This document shows, one piece after another, positions 43,276 through 53,800 of a stretch of 64,000 bases of DNA (position 1 is its first letter; each line of letters starts with the position of its first letter). A program made the translations under genes and the position numbers. The DNA is from Phytoseiulus persimilis (lineage: Eukaryota > Arthropoda > Arachnida > Mesostigmata > Phytoseiidae), in contig CM075103.1 of the NCBI GenBank assembly GCA_037576195.1, positions 10,106,001-10,170,000 of the forward strand. The letters run 5' to 3'. Under the pieces are notes generated by a model. The model did no database searches, was not told the DNA's origin, and worked only from the letters and a program-made list of their open reading frames with translations.

Positions 43276-44334
43276 TCATTCATTCAAGTTTTGGGAAACA
43301 GCTTGTTGGCGGCTACGGCCGACGAGCAGCGGCGTGATCTCATCCGTTCCATCGGATTTCGCACAGATTAGCACAGTAAATCGATCCTTACTTTGCTCGC
43401 CGCCGTGACAGGCTTGATTCTTGAAGTGCACGCTCCGCTTTGGAACCATATTGTAGAAGAACGTCGACTCGTCTGCATTGTAAATATCTCTTGGCATGAA
43501 CTCGTCCACTTCCCGTCGGTTCTCTTGGAGCCAATCGTCGACTCCCGCTCGCAAAACTTCCGACGCTCCTCCGCACGCCGTTTACGTTGACAGCCTATAG
43601 CGGTGCTTGAACCCGGCGAGCCACTCATTCGATCCTTCAAACTCTGAGTCGCCGATCTCGTTGGCGACCGTCTTTCCTCGCTCTTGAGGCCCCTGCTTTG
43701 AAATCGGCAATGCCGGGTTTCTGGATCGAGCGTATTCGTAGGTTTGGAAGAGTGCAGGGTTGGCGAGCTGTTCCCGCGGCAAGGACCGCGAGCGGAACAG
43801 CCTAGAAGAGAACCTGGAGAACGAAATGAGACGATAACCAAGAAGTTGAGAAGAGTAGAGAACGTAGCTAGAGTACAGTAGTCCCGAATGTCGTGTCCTG
43901 GAAGTAATACCAAATGGAGAAACCTCTCTGAGTACCCAGACACCCGAGGGCAGAGGAGAGAGTTTTAGAGGGTGCAAGCCCCTCACTGGCCAGGAATACG
44001 CCGAGATTCCTCGTGCGTGCGACAGGCATTTCTCTCTCCTCCATGAAGATATAAAAGAAAAAAAAAAAGTTTGGAACAGTGTCTCCTCAATTGCTCCGTA
44101 TTTCTCTCGCCTGATGCGTTTCCGATACCTTGCAGGCTTCAGGACGCGCTGAGAACGAATTTTCTTGGCGTCGCGTTCAATGTTGCAGACGGTAGCCTGG
44201 GAAATTTTCCACTTTTGCCTGATTTCGAAAACGCTGAAGTTGGCGTCCAGATCTTCGATCACTTGAACTTTCTCTTGGAGGGTCAAGTTCGTATGTTTTA
44301 ACATCCATCTCCTGTGGTTCGGCTCAATGCTCAT
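43276..44334 (-). pseudogene. Tigger/pogo-type (Tc1-mariner superfamily) transposase, interrupted
   Basis: The N terminus (from ATG 44334) is a CENP-B-type helix-turn-helix region: KHTNLTLQEKVQVIEDLDAN, then KWKISQATVCNI. After the interruption the frame resumes with YEYARSRNPALPIS, and later EWLAGFKHRY in the second DNA-binding domain. The DDE nuclease begins with NADESTFFYNMVP, where the first catalytic Asp is expected, and breaks off after ITPLLVGRS. The later catalytic residues are not found. A 314-bp poly(A) retroposon splits the gene between LFQT and YEYAR, and at least one further frameshift follows near 43600. It cannot encode an active enzyme. Confidence 0.88.
43755..44068 (+). mobile_element. 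314-bp poly(A) retroposon inserted in the Tigger transposase
   Basis: The insert ends on the plus strand in a run of 11 A after GATATAAAAG. It is bracketed by 13-bp direct repeats with one mismatch (GTTTGGAAGAGTG at 43742-43754 and GTTTGGAACAGTG at 44069-44081). Removing it rejoins the transposase reading frame. The 5' end holds a strong hairpin, with arms GCTGTTCC and GGAACAGC around an inner CGCGG/CCGCG stem. I do not recognise the family; a SINE or a 5'-truncated LINE are both possible. Confidence 0.75.
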
Positions 44335-45295
44335 TCTTTTGGTCCGTAGTGATGCCCATCTGGTGGAGCCTCAACTGAAACTGCTTTTGAGTGCGAGAAC
44401 TGTACTTTCAAATCAGTCGGTGACCGGTACTTCTTGAGACAGCTTCAAAAGCTGGAACGGCCACTCTCGCACTGGCCACTTACTTCGATGAGTCGCACGT
44501 CAAGAGCGGAGACCCAAGACAGCTTTCACGCAATGAAATATCGGTTCATCCAGCACGGGCCACGGTTGGCGGTCATGACGTCATACGGAATTCGACGGAA
44601 TCTGCCGAAGTCAACGCCACGGAGACGCTCCCTCGAGACCGCCGAGCGGGCAGACGAAAACAACTCGCTCCCGTGCGCGGACAAGTTCCACGAGTGCTAC
44701 AGTCACCCCAGTGTCTTCACCTAATCAGTAAACTGTCCGCCACAGAGGGTGCTAACTGCTTTGTCGATGGCTCCTGTCGTGAGGCGGGAGTGTATTGCGT
44801 CCCACCTTATCTCGGACTATCTTGTATAGAAGTCCCCACAGGTCGTGTCTGAGCGTGTCGACGAGTTTCTTACAGCATTGATCTTTTGCCTGGATGATCC
44901 TCCTGTGATACGATTTCTTACTCTCGGCATCAGTCTTCTGATATCGCTGAACAACAGTCGGGTCTATGCTGGTGAGCCTTATGGTTCTGGTGAGGCGCCT
45001 CCTGGCTGCGATTAATTTCTTGCGTTCCAGCTCAATCTCAACCGATCCGACTCAACCGAATCATGCCGATCCGATTATTGTTATGGAAGTCTCCCGAGAA
45101 CAAACAGACATTGATCTAGATGCCGCTGGAGCGGGTTCCCCGGCTTCTCCTTTCGGGTGACAGCGGATCGCGAATCTGCTAGCGAGAACGGGAAGGGGTC
45201 TCTGCCCTCCTGGGCTCCGGGGAGACTCAGTAGCAAGCGGTCTGCCACCGAGAACTTGAGGATCAGAGTTCTGCGATTGCGGTTGGTAGCTACGA
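44335..45295. other. Stretch without recognised gene
   Basis: No domain is recognisable in any frame. A TGACGTCA palindrome occurs at 44576-44583. The last part is directly upstream of an LTR-like repeat and may be its degraded internal region. Confidence 0.4.
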
Positions 45296-45692
45296 TGTTG
45301 GCTCGCTGAGTGACTGATCAAAGAATTGGTGGCTCGATCGCGTTCGAGAATCTGTGAGATGGAACACTGAGCTTCTGTGGAATCAGTCGGCTCGTTGGCC
45401 GTGTGGCATAAACCAACGCCTTGGTGCCACGCTAAGCTAGCGATCGCGGGCTCGATCCCCGGCCGACAGAAAAAGTTCTTATGTGGTAGAAAGAGGATTT
45501 GATTTATATCAGAATTAAATCTGAATCATCTTAACACCCAAGCCCAGCGCCCGTAACGGGATTTGCGAGGCGACAGGGAGTGTTACTGAAGCAATACCGA
45601 AAGGTGATCCCGGGACACTTCTGAGGGCTGGCTGACAGGTTTAGCCGGAAAAACAAAGCTTCTGTGGAATCCATCCGCCCGCGACGCTATGA
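45296..45692 (+). repeat. LTR-like repeat, copy 1, split by a SINE
   Basis: The sequence starting TGTTGGCTCGCTGAGTGACTG and running to about 45692, without the SINE, matches 60589-60703. The shared part is roughly 110 bases and begins TGTTGGC in both places, which would suit the 5' end of a Gypsy LTR. The other end of the LTR is not defined here. Confidence 0.55.
45385..45656 (+). mobile_element. tRNA-derived SINE, copy B, with 15-bp target duplications
   Basis: The same SINE as at 18015-18300. Its tRNA-like head keeps a paired acceptor stem (GTCGGC at the start, GCCGAC after the B box). The B box is GGCTCGATCCC, one base off the match in copy A. The 3' stem-loop is kept by a G-U pair. Perfect 15-bp duplications AGCTTCTGTGGAATC lie at 45370-45384 and 45657-45671. 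It sits inside an LTR-like repeat whose other copy lacks it. Confidence 0.93.
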
Positions 45693-46758
45693 GCGTCTCG
45701 ACGCCACATGCACATTACGCCACATGCACGAACCTTCCCTTGCATTCGTAACCGTGACACAATCGGCGGGCGCCATCGAAACAGTCCATTGCCGCTCTCG
45801 GACAATGTCGGTCAATTGGAAATCCGTAGGAATTTTTTTTGGCTGCCTATTCGGGCTGCTATGTTTAGTTGCCTATTTGTGCCATATCCTGATTCGGCTG
45901 CGCAAGAAATGTAAGTTCAGGCGCTCTAATTACACCGGGCAAGTTTCGGAAGCCATCATCGGCCGAGCTTCCGAATTGCAAGGTGAGTTTCGGATTCCGA
46001 TTCACACGGCTCAGATCCTAATGAATTGCCGCCTTGCCATAAATCCGTCAGTTCCATCACGCAAAGCATTCCCAACGATTGCGATTCCTCATCCTTGGCT
46101 GTTCCGGGGCTGGAGGGATGATTCCCGGTTCGAGTTCCCGGCGACGGTTCTGACGAAATCAACTTCGGAAATAGAGCGAAAGCTGAACTCGAACGGCTGG
46201 CCGATCGATTATCTCCCCGCGTGCTGGGAGTCTCGCATCCGTCCCCGGTTCACGGTTGTAAATATCATCCGGTCTAACAGAACCACGTTGTTCCAGAGCT
46301 GCTCTTGTGACGTCGGGAGGGGCAAACGTTGCCGTCCTTGAGACCAGGGTATGTGTCCTCCAACGGTGCGGTACAATTCGTCGCTGACGACTCGCCGCTG
46401 GAAACTCGTCGCTGGGATGAATCTTCGCCAGGAAACTCGTCGCCACAGCGGCTTTTCGCGGGACAACTCTTCGCCAACCAGCGCGACGCCAGGAACCAAG
46501 TCTCCTCGGAATCCACGGGGAATCGAGTACTGCAACGCGCAGAATGGAAAGTAGTCAACCCACCGTGCGCTTCATTCGCAATTTTGACAGACGAACGAAA
46601 TAAACTTCACCCGAATGCCGACTTTCGGTCTACTCTTTCGAAACCAGAAACCTGTATCGAAGTTTTCCGTTTCTTTGATTCGACCTCCTCTGTTCCCGAT
46701 TTCCTGGTCTGGTTCGTAAACGCCTCGTCAGGATGTCGATTCAGTCGAATATCTGGTT
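45693..46758. other. Stretch without firm gene; one possible membrane-spanning exon
   Basis: At about 45808-45915 a plus-strand frame reads SVNWKSVGIFFGCLFGLLCL and continues hydrophobic, then turns basic (IRLRKKCK), directly before a GTAAGT donor. This is what a transmembrane exon would look like, but no neighbouring exons could be found. The rest shows only chance frames. Confidence 0.3.
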
Positions 46759-47660
46759 CTACGGCCGGCTGAGCTTATTCCGGATGATTTCATAGGCCTT
46801 TCCAAAAGGGTGGGTGCCTTCATTGATCTGGTCAAGGAGGGAAAACCATCGCTGGCGTTTGCTGATAGCGATCTCTTTCCGAAGGGCAGCCTTCGAGCGT
46901 TGATATTCGCGGCGAAGTCTCTCCGACGTGAGAGGATCTGATTGAGGTCTAGGTCTTGATGCAGGTTCGCCTGGCTTCAGCAATCGTGCTGTTCCACCAG
47001 TATTTCGAAGTTTTGAGCGGGGGTCGAGCGGAACGACCGGCAGTTCTCGATGAGATTCGCGACTGACTCTGGAGAGGGACTCGAGAGGCAAGGGACTTTC
47101 TCCTCGAAGAGGTTGAGCAGTTTTCTGTAGTTCAGTCTGAGGGCGCCAACTGGCCTTGGAGGCTGGCTGGGTGCGCTATCTGAGACGGTGAAGGTAATGT
47201 ACAGGTGGTCAGAAAGGTTCTCATGGTGCGGCCAGGTCTTCCAACCGGAAACGCGTTCGAGAAGGTCAAAGCTGGCAAAAGCTAAGTCGATAGTTGATAC
47301 TCCGGAGTTGCCGACAAAGGTGGGTCCGGGGGAATTGAGTAGCAGAAGATTATGCTGGGCAGCCCAGTCAGCAAGTAGGAAGCCTCTCTGGCAGGAGCTG
47401 CGTTGATTCCATGAGGCGTGCGCTGCGTAAAAGTCGCCAGCAATAAGCAAGATGGTACTTCGGGAGGTGGTCATGAATCCATCAAGTTCGGAAAGAAAGT
47501 CCTCATATTCCGAGAGAGAGATATTCGAAGAGACGTATAGCGAAATGACGATGTAGTCGGAGAGTTCGACCGCGCACGCCGTGGTCAATGGTGAAGGAAC
47601 TGAGTGAGGAATGGAACTGTTGAGGATCTGTATAGTGAATAGGCCATTCGCAACAAACAA
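46759..47660 (-). pseudogene. Non-LTR retrotransposon (R1/Jockey-like) ORF2 fragment, endonuclease region
   Basis: The frame reads through the end of an APE-type endonuclease: LLIAGDFYAAHASW (normally GDFNAHH), FVGNSGVSTIDLAF (the GTSxIDL motif) and LSDHLYITF (the SDH motif with catalytic His). It shifts frame near 47000. The linker to the reverse transcriptase then follows, with SERLRREYQRSKAALRKEI and FGKAYEIIRNKL, and it stops. No reverse transcriptase palm is present. The Asn-to-Tyr change in GDFN and the frameshift mark it as dead. Confidence 0.85.
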
Positions 47661-47690
47661 ACAGACCCTGGATTTTTATATACATAGATG
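47651..47690 (-). repeat. Short conserved repeat shared with 56157-56194
   Basis: Read on the minus strand it is CATCTATGTATATAAAAATC followed by CAGGGTCTGTTTGTTTGTTG. The same run occurs on the plus strand at 56157-56194. The TATATAAAAATC block could be a promoter of a repeat family. In one frame both copies also read NKQTLDFYI. Confidence 0.6.
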
Positions 47691-48185
47691 TAGTCGAAAT
47701 GAGAGCTTGCTCAGTTCGAGGACATCGCATCTCGCTTTTGAGAAAAAAGGAAACCAATTGAGACCTCTAGCAGCGAACGCGGACCGAAGCTTAGCTGGGT
47801 ATCATCCACGGAGAGCTCAAGTCCCTTGCTGCTCAGTTCCACCCGCCCGTTCGGGTTACTCACCGCTGCAGGACCTTTAACAGGAAACGCAGAGTCGCAT
47901 GATCCCTTATCTCCAATATTCGCTGCTTGATTGATACTCCGACAGCTAGATCGGGAAAGAGCCGTCGGCCCTGATCACGGCGGTAAAACGTATCAGAGAG
48001 TTGGTCTCGGGGAAAGGTACCGTGCTACAAACGGATCAACGGCCCTGGTGATGCTCTTGACCTGTTCGAGCACGGAAGAGAGAACAGGCGCCCTCACTCC
48101 GCCTGACCGGAAACCTCTCGTGATCCGTAACTCTGAAGCTTGCGGTGAAGACGATTCGTGCCGGCTAGCAGGGAAAAAGTTAACA

Positions 48186-48790
48186 CCCCAACGGCAAGCT
48201 GGTTCGGGAGATGGTTTGAACGCGAAATCCAATGTGTTAAACGCCCGCTCAGGAAAATCCTCGGAACTTTGATCCCTCACTTCAGAGATCTGGAAATCAT
48301 CCCGAGCGGAATTGAACTGGCGATCAACCGTAGACCAGTAACAACGGTGACAACAGACGCCGATGAACCGAAAGCGCCAAGTCCGCTGGATCTTCTTTAT
48401 GGATTTCAGGTAGAAACGGTGTTGCCTCAATAACAATGAGCTCGAATTCAAAAGCTCACCAAGACAGAATGATCTTCTCGAAACGATACAAGTACCAACA
48501 ACGCCTCCTGGACGCATTCTGGAAACGGTATCAAGTAGAGTACTTACAATACCTGAAGACAGCTCATAAGCAGCCAAAAATTGCGTATCGACCTCTTCAG
48601 CTGGGCGACATCTGCTTAGTGGACGATCCCGCCTCGAGAAGAGCGTTCTGGCCGTTATGACGAGTGATAGCTTTCCCCGAAGGAGTCGACCCGGCCAATG
48701 CACGATATTTTACAATCAAAACAGCGACAGGCCAAATCCTCAACCGGCCCATCAAAAAACTCTACCCAATCGAGCACTCCCGATGACGTT
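48186..48790 (+). pseudogene. BEL/Pao retrotransposon pol remnant (integrase end and DUF5641)
   Basis: The frame begins ASWFGRWFEREIQCVKRPLR, the end of a BEL/Pao integrase core, then AINRRPVTTVTTDADEPKAP, SPLDLLYG, and after a stop the DUF5641 tail. That tail has YKYQQRLLDAFWKRYQVEYL, LQLGDICLVDD, FWPL, RVIAFPEGVD and RPIKKLYPIE. Stop codons after VLPQ and in place of Gly after FWPL disable it. Protease, reverse transcriptase and the rest of the integrase are missing from the window; the upstream 250 bases show no readable pol. Confidence 0.85.
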
Positions 48791-48837
48791 CGACGTCGGG
48801 ACTCCAATTCTGGAAACTTCGTCCATCCAGAATTCCC

Positions 48838-48850
48838 GGGGGGGAGGGAG
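48838..48850 (+). other. Polypurine tract of BEL/Pao element
   Basis: A GGGGGGGAGGGAG run lies just after the end of the pol frame and directly before TGTGGC. This is the expected place and composition of a plus-strand primer. Confidence 0.65.
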
Positions 48851-49141
48851 TGTGGCACACGGAGGCTCCCCGTTGTGCTTGGAGCAGCTCATCACACAGT
48901 CTCCACACAATACACACACTAACATGAGAATCGAGGAGACACGGGTCGGCGATAGAGGACTCATTTCAAATATGTACAGTGAAGTCTCGCTAACTTGGGA
49001 AGTTTGAGACTAGAGTTTTGGGACTTCTTTCAAGTTATAAGTTAGGGAAGACAAAATCATGGAGAGACTGGTCGCCGCCTGAGAAGAGCAGAATAAATAG
49101 GCTGAATTCTTGAAGCCCCTCAGCTCGTATCTGGACCTAAC
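48851..49141 (+). repeat. Probable 3' LTR of BEL/Pao element
   Basis: It starts TGTGGCACACGG right after the polypurine tract and contains AATAAA at 49091-49096. It may end at CTAACA near 49141, giving a TG...CA repeat of about 290 bases. The right boundary is inferred only from the CA and the poly(A) signal, since no 5' LTR is in the window. Confidence 0.5.
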
Positions 49142-50142
49142 AACCGAAAACCCTTGTTCTTGTATAAGGTGGTCTCTTCAGCCTCTCGGTCATGGTTATG
49201 GTATCATTCAAGGATGAGTTCAGCTCCGCGGTTTCCAGACTTGAATCCGGTGGACATGTACCATATGGTGCAAGATCGTCCGCGTCGGAAACCCAGGAAT
49301 CGAGAAGCATTCGGGTTCCTCCTCGTCCTTCTTTGCGGACCGGAACCCGACTCCGAGTCTCAGCAGCTCACGTTCCAATTCGTCGCATGAACGCTGACGA
49401 GAATTGGACATGGTGAACGAACCTCGCGAAGACCAATCGGTATGGATCGTTCGCCGGGGGTGTGCAGGTGTTCAGGGAAGAAAAGTTCAGCCTCGTGCCA
49501 GAGGCGGACCGCGGCGAAGTGCCGCACCTCATGCGAGTTTGCTCGATTCTACATTCAGCGAACCGAGATAATTTTTTGGTATGGGTCTCAAAACGAACAC
49601 GTTGCCTCTGCGTTCTCCCCTGAACCCATTCCGCTCCCCTGTCAGGTGTCCATCCTCATGTGAAGTTCTTAGTGTTTGGATGCAGGTGTGCGTATAAAGG
49701 CCGTCTTACAAGCTAGCGCGAATGTTAGCACGGAAGTATTAGCTTAACTCCGATCGAGTGTGGTTTTTCGATCATTGACACTCTTCCATTCGTCCTTTTC
49801 ACGGGTACGTCCTGGCCTTCCCGTGGGATTGCATTGAAGACACTTGATACATAGTCGCGACCCATTCAATGCCGATGCGACCGACGACAATTTCTCAACC
49901 CCTGCGAAGACCATCCCCTTTCGAAGACGATTTTCAAACGAACCATCACCTTTTCGAAAACCCAGAATAAAACTCATCGTCGAATCTGTGAGCAACGAAC
50001 GGGCGAGGAAATCTCAACGCCAGACCTCCGAAAACCCAATTGAGCTCCTAATGCATGAGATAGAGTTCGAAGAGTTGCGAGAATTCGCTGCACGACTCCT
50101 CACTCGTCAATTCTCGTCTATGAGGAATCCTTTCGGATCATG
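49142..50142. other. Stretch without recognised gene
   Basis: No domain or exon chain is recognisable. It separates the BEL/Pao remnant from the first copy of the 620-bp direct repeat. Confidence 0.45.
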
Positions 50143-50780
50143 ATGCACACTTCTCGCTCAGCGAATGTAACTCGGCTGTTGCTTTATGCCAAAAGACCGC
50201 GAGTTGTCCGGATACTCGGGGAACATTTGAACTCAGGATTCGAGCCGGAGACACAAAGCTAACGACTAATGACGAATGGGGCCGTCCAGCAGAACAGGAG
50301 TCCTTGGCGCACTCCCCGATTCGGCCAACGGTTCCGGAGTCGGGGCACGACTTTCTAGTGCGAGCGTCCAAGAAACTTGCAGGGTGCAATCTAGTGCCAA
50401 TGCCACACGAACACACCCCAGCCTAGATTGCAGACAATCCCCTTGCGGGATCTGCTCATAGAACTCCGGGGAAGGTATCGAGAGAATATTGCCACCAACC
50501 AGAAGCGCGTGTCGGACATGTTGCCGCACCGTCAGTATTCATCTCGAAAAAGGAGGAGGAGGTTCATCATATTTGGAAAAGAACATTTATTTCGCTTCTC
50601 GTCCTTCGTCTCATTATCACTGCGGTAAAAATTTAACAAATTCCAAAGCTACTTCATTGTGGGAGTGGGATTGCCGTCGGTGTCGAGGGCTGTCCCAATT
50701 TTCGGATACGAAATTGGGACCTAACCTAACCTGTCATCTAGAAATCTCTGGCACGAGTACTTCTTACAAAGACACTTGAC
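50143..50780 (+). repeat. 620-bp interspersed repeat, copy 1
   Basis: Nearly identical to 63373-64000 in the same orientation, offset 13,230 bases for most of its length. A 9-base length difference lies near 50710-50730, where this copy has a CCTAACCTAACC segment that the other lacks. No domain is recognisable in any frame. The Helitron begins 40 bases beyond its last matching base. Confidence 0.9.
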
Positions 50781-50820
50781 ATTTAGGTTGTTACTTGAAT
50801 TCTAAACAATTAGTTGTCTA

Positions 50821-53800
50821 CCAGCCGGCCTTTGGCCGACTGGAGTCGGCCGCGCTGCGCGCGCTTGGACGGCGCTCCCTGCCATCGAGGCACTTTTCTC
50901 TCCCTTCACTGGGTTAGCATTCCAACTTTGAAAAGTATGCTCAGATTGGTCTCGGAATCACCCCTTCAGAGTTGGGAAGTAATGCTCAGATTGAGCCCGG
51001 AATCACCCCTCCAGAGTTGGAAAGAAATGCTCAGATTGGTCTCGGAATCACCCCTCCAGAGTTGGGAAGTAATGCTCAGATTGGTCTCGGAATCACCCCT
51101 CCAGAGTTGGGAAGTAATGCTCAGATTGGTCTCGGAATCACCCCTCCAGAGTTGGGAAGTAATGCTCAGATTGGTCTCGGAATCACCCCTCCAGAGTTGG
51201 GAAGTAATGCTCAGATTGGTCTCGGAATCACCCCTCCAGAGTTGGAAAGTGATGCTCAGATTGGTCTCGGAATCACCCCTCCAAAGTTGGAAAGTGATGC
51301 TCAGATTGGTCTCGGAATCACCCCTCCAGAGTTGGAAAGTGATGCTCAGATTGGTCTCGGAATCACCCCTCCAGAGTTGGAAAGTGATGCTCAGATTGGT
51401 CTCGGAATCACCCCTCCAGAGTTGGGAAGTAATGCTCAGATTGGTCTCGGAATCACCCCTCCAGAGTTGGGAAGTAATGCTCAGATTGGTCTCGGAATCA
51501 CCCCTCCAGAGTTGGGAAGTAATGCTCAGATTGGTCTCGGAATCACCCCTCCAGAGTTGGGAAGTAATGCTCAGATTGGTCTCGGAATCACCCCTCCAAA
51601 GTTGGAAAGTGATGCTCAGATTGGTCTCGGAATCACCCCTCCAGAGTTGGAAAGTAATGCTCAGATTGGTCTCGGAATCACCCCTCCAAAGTTGGAAAGT
51701 GATGCTCAGATTGGTCTCGGAATCACCCCTCCAGAGTTGGAAAGTGATGCTCAGATTGGTCTCGGAATCACCCCTCCAGAGTCGGGAAGTAATGCTCAGA
51801 TTGGTCTCGGAATCACCCCTCCAAAGTTGGAAAGTAATGCTCAGATTGACCCCGGAATCACCCCTCCAGAGTTGGAAAGTAATGCTCAGATTGACCCCGG
51901 AATCACCCCTCCAGAGTTGGAAAGTAATGCTCAGATTGACCCCGGAATCACCCCTCCAGAGTTGGGAAGTAATGCTCAGATTGACCCCGGAATCACCCCT
52001 CCAGAGTTGGAAAGTAATGCTCAGACTGACCCCGGAATCACCCCTCCAGAGTTGGAAAGTAATGCTCAGATTGGTCTCGGAGTCACCCCTCCAGAGTTGG
52101 GAAGTGAAGCTCAGATTGGTCTCGGAATCACCCCTCCAGAGTTGGGAAGTGATGCTCAGATTGGTCTCGGAATCACCCCTCCAAAGTTGGAAAGTAATGC
52201 TCAGACTGACCCCGGAATCACCCCTCCAGAGTTGGAAAGTAATGCTCAGATTGGTCTCGGAGTCACCCCTCCAGAGTTGGGAAGTGAAGCTCAGATTGGT
52301 CTCGGAATCACCCCTCCAGAGTTGGGAAGTAATGCTCAGATTGACCCCGGAATCACCCCTCCAGAGTTGGAAAGTAATGCTCAGACTGACCCCGGAATCA
52401 CCCCTCCAGAGTTGGAAAGGAATGCTCAGATTGGTCTCGGAGTCACCCCTCCAGAGTTGGGAAGTGAAGCTCAGATTGGTCTCGGAATCACCCCTCCAGA
52501 GTTGGGAAGTGATGCTCAGATTGGTCTCGGAATCACCCCTCCAGAGTTGGGAAGTGATGCTCACATTGGTCTCGGAATCACCCCTCCAGAGTTGGGAAGT
52601 GATGCTCAGACTGGTCTCGGAATCACCCCTCCAGAGTTGGGAAGTGATGCTCAGATTGACCCCGGAATCACCCCTCCAGAGTTGGGAAGTGAAGCTCAGA
52701 TTGGTCTCGGAATCACCCCTCCAGAGTTGGGAAGTGATGCTCAGATTGGTCTCGGAATCACCCCTCCAAAGTTGGAAAGTAATGCTCAGATTGACCCCGG
52801 AATCACCCCTCCAGAGTTGGGAAGTGATGCTCAGATTGGTCTCGGAATCACCCCTCCAGAGTTGGGAAGTAATGCTCAGATTGACCCCGGAATCACCCCT
52901 CCAGAGTTGGAAAGTAATGCTCAGACTGACCCCGGAATCACCCCTCCAGAGTTGGAAAGTAATGCTCAGATTGGTCTCGGAGTCACCCCTCCAGAGTTGG
53001 GAAGTAATGCTCAGATTGACCCCGGAATCACCCCTCCAGAGTTGGGAAGTAATGCTCAGATTGACCCCGGAATCACCCCTCCAGAGTTGGAAAGTAATGC
53101 TCAGACTGACCCCGGAATCACCCCTCCAGAGCTGGAAAGTAATGCTCAGATTGACCCCGGAATCACCCCTCCAGAGCTGGAAAGTAATGCTCAGATTGAC
53201 CCCGGAATCACCCCTCCAGAGCTGGAAAGTAATGCTCAGATTGGTCTCGGAGTCACCCCTCCAGAGTTGGGAAGTGATGCTCAGACTGGTCTCGGAATCA
53301 CCCCTCCAGAGTTGGGAAGTAATGCTCAGATTGACCCCGGAATCACCCCTCCAGAGTTGGGAAGTGAAGCTCAGATTGGTCTCGGAATCACCCCTCCAGA
53401 GTTGGGAAGTGATGCTCAGATTGGTCTCGGAATCACCCCTCCAAAGTTGGAAAGTAATGCTCAGATTGACCCCGGAATCACCCCTCCAGAGTTGGGAAGT
53501 AATGCTCAGATTGACCCCGGAATCACCCCTCCAGAGTTGGAAAGTAATGCTCAGACTGACCCCGGAATCACCCCTCCAGAGTTGGAAAGTAATGCTCAGA
53601 TTGGTCTCGGAGTCACCCCTCCAGAGTTGGGAAGTGAAGCTCAGATTGGTCTCGGAATCACCCCTCCAGAGTTGGGAAGTAATGCTCAGATTGACCCCGG
53701 AATCACCCCTCCAGAGTTGGGAAGTAATGCTCAGATTGACCCCGGAATCACCCCTCCAGAGTTGGAAAGTAATGCTCAGACTGACCCCGGAATCACCCCT

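Noticed and set aside
48003-48703. Minus-strand frame of 236 codons opposite the BEL/Pao tail
   Set aside because: It is a shadow of the plus-strand pol sequence, whose motifs are specific and in order.
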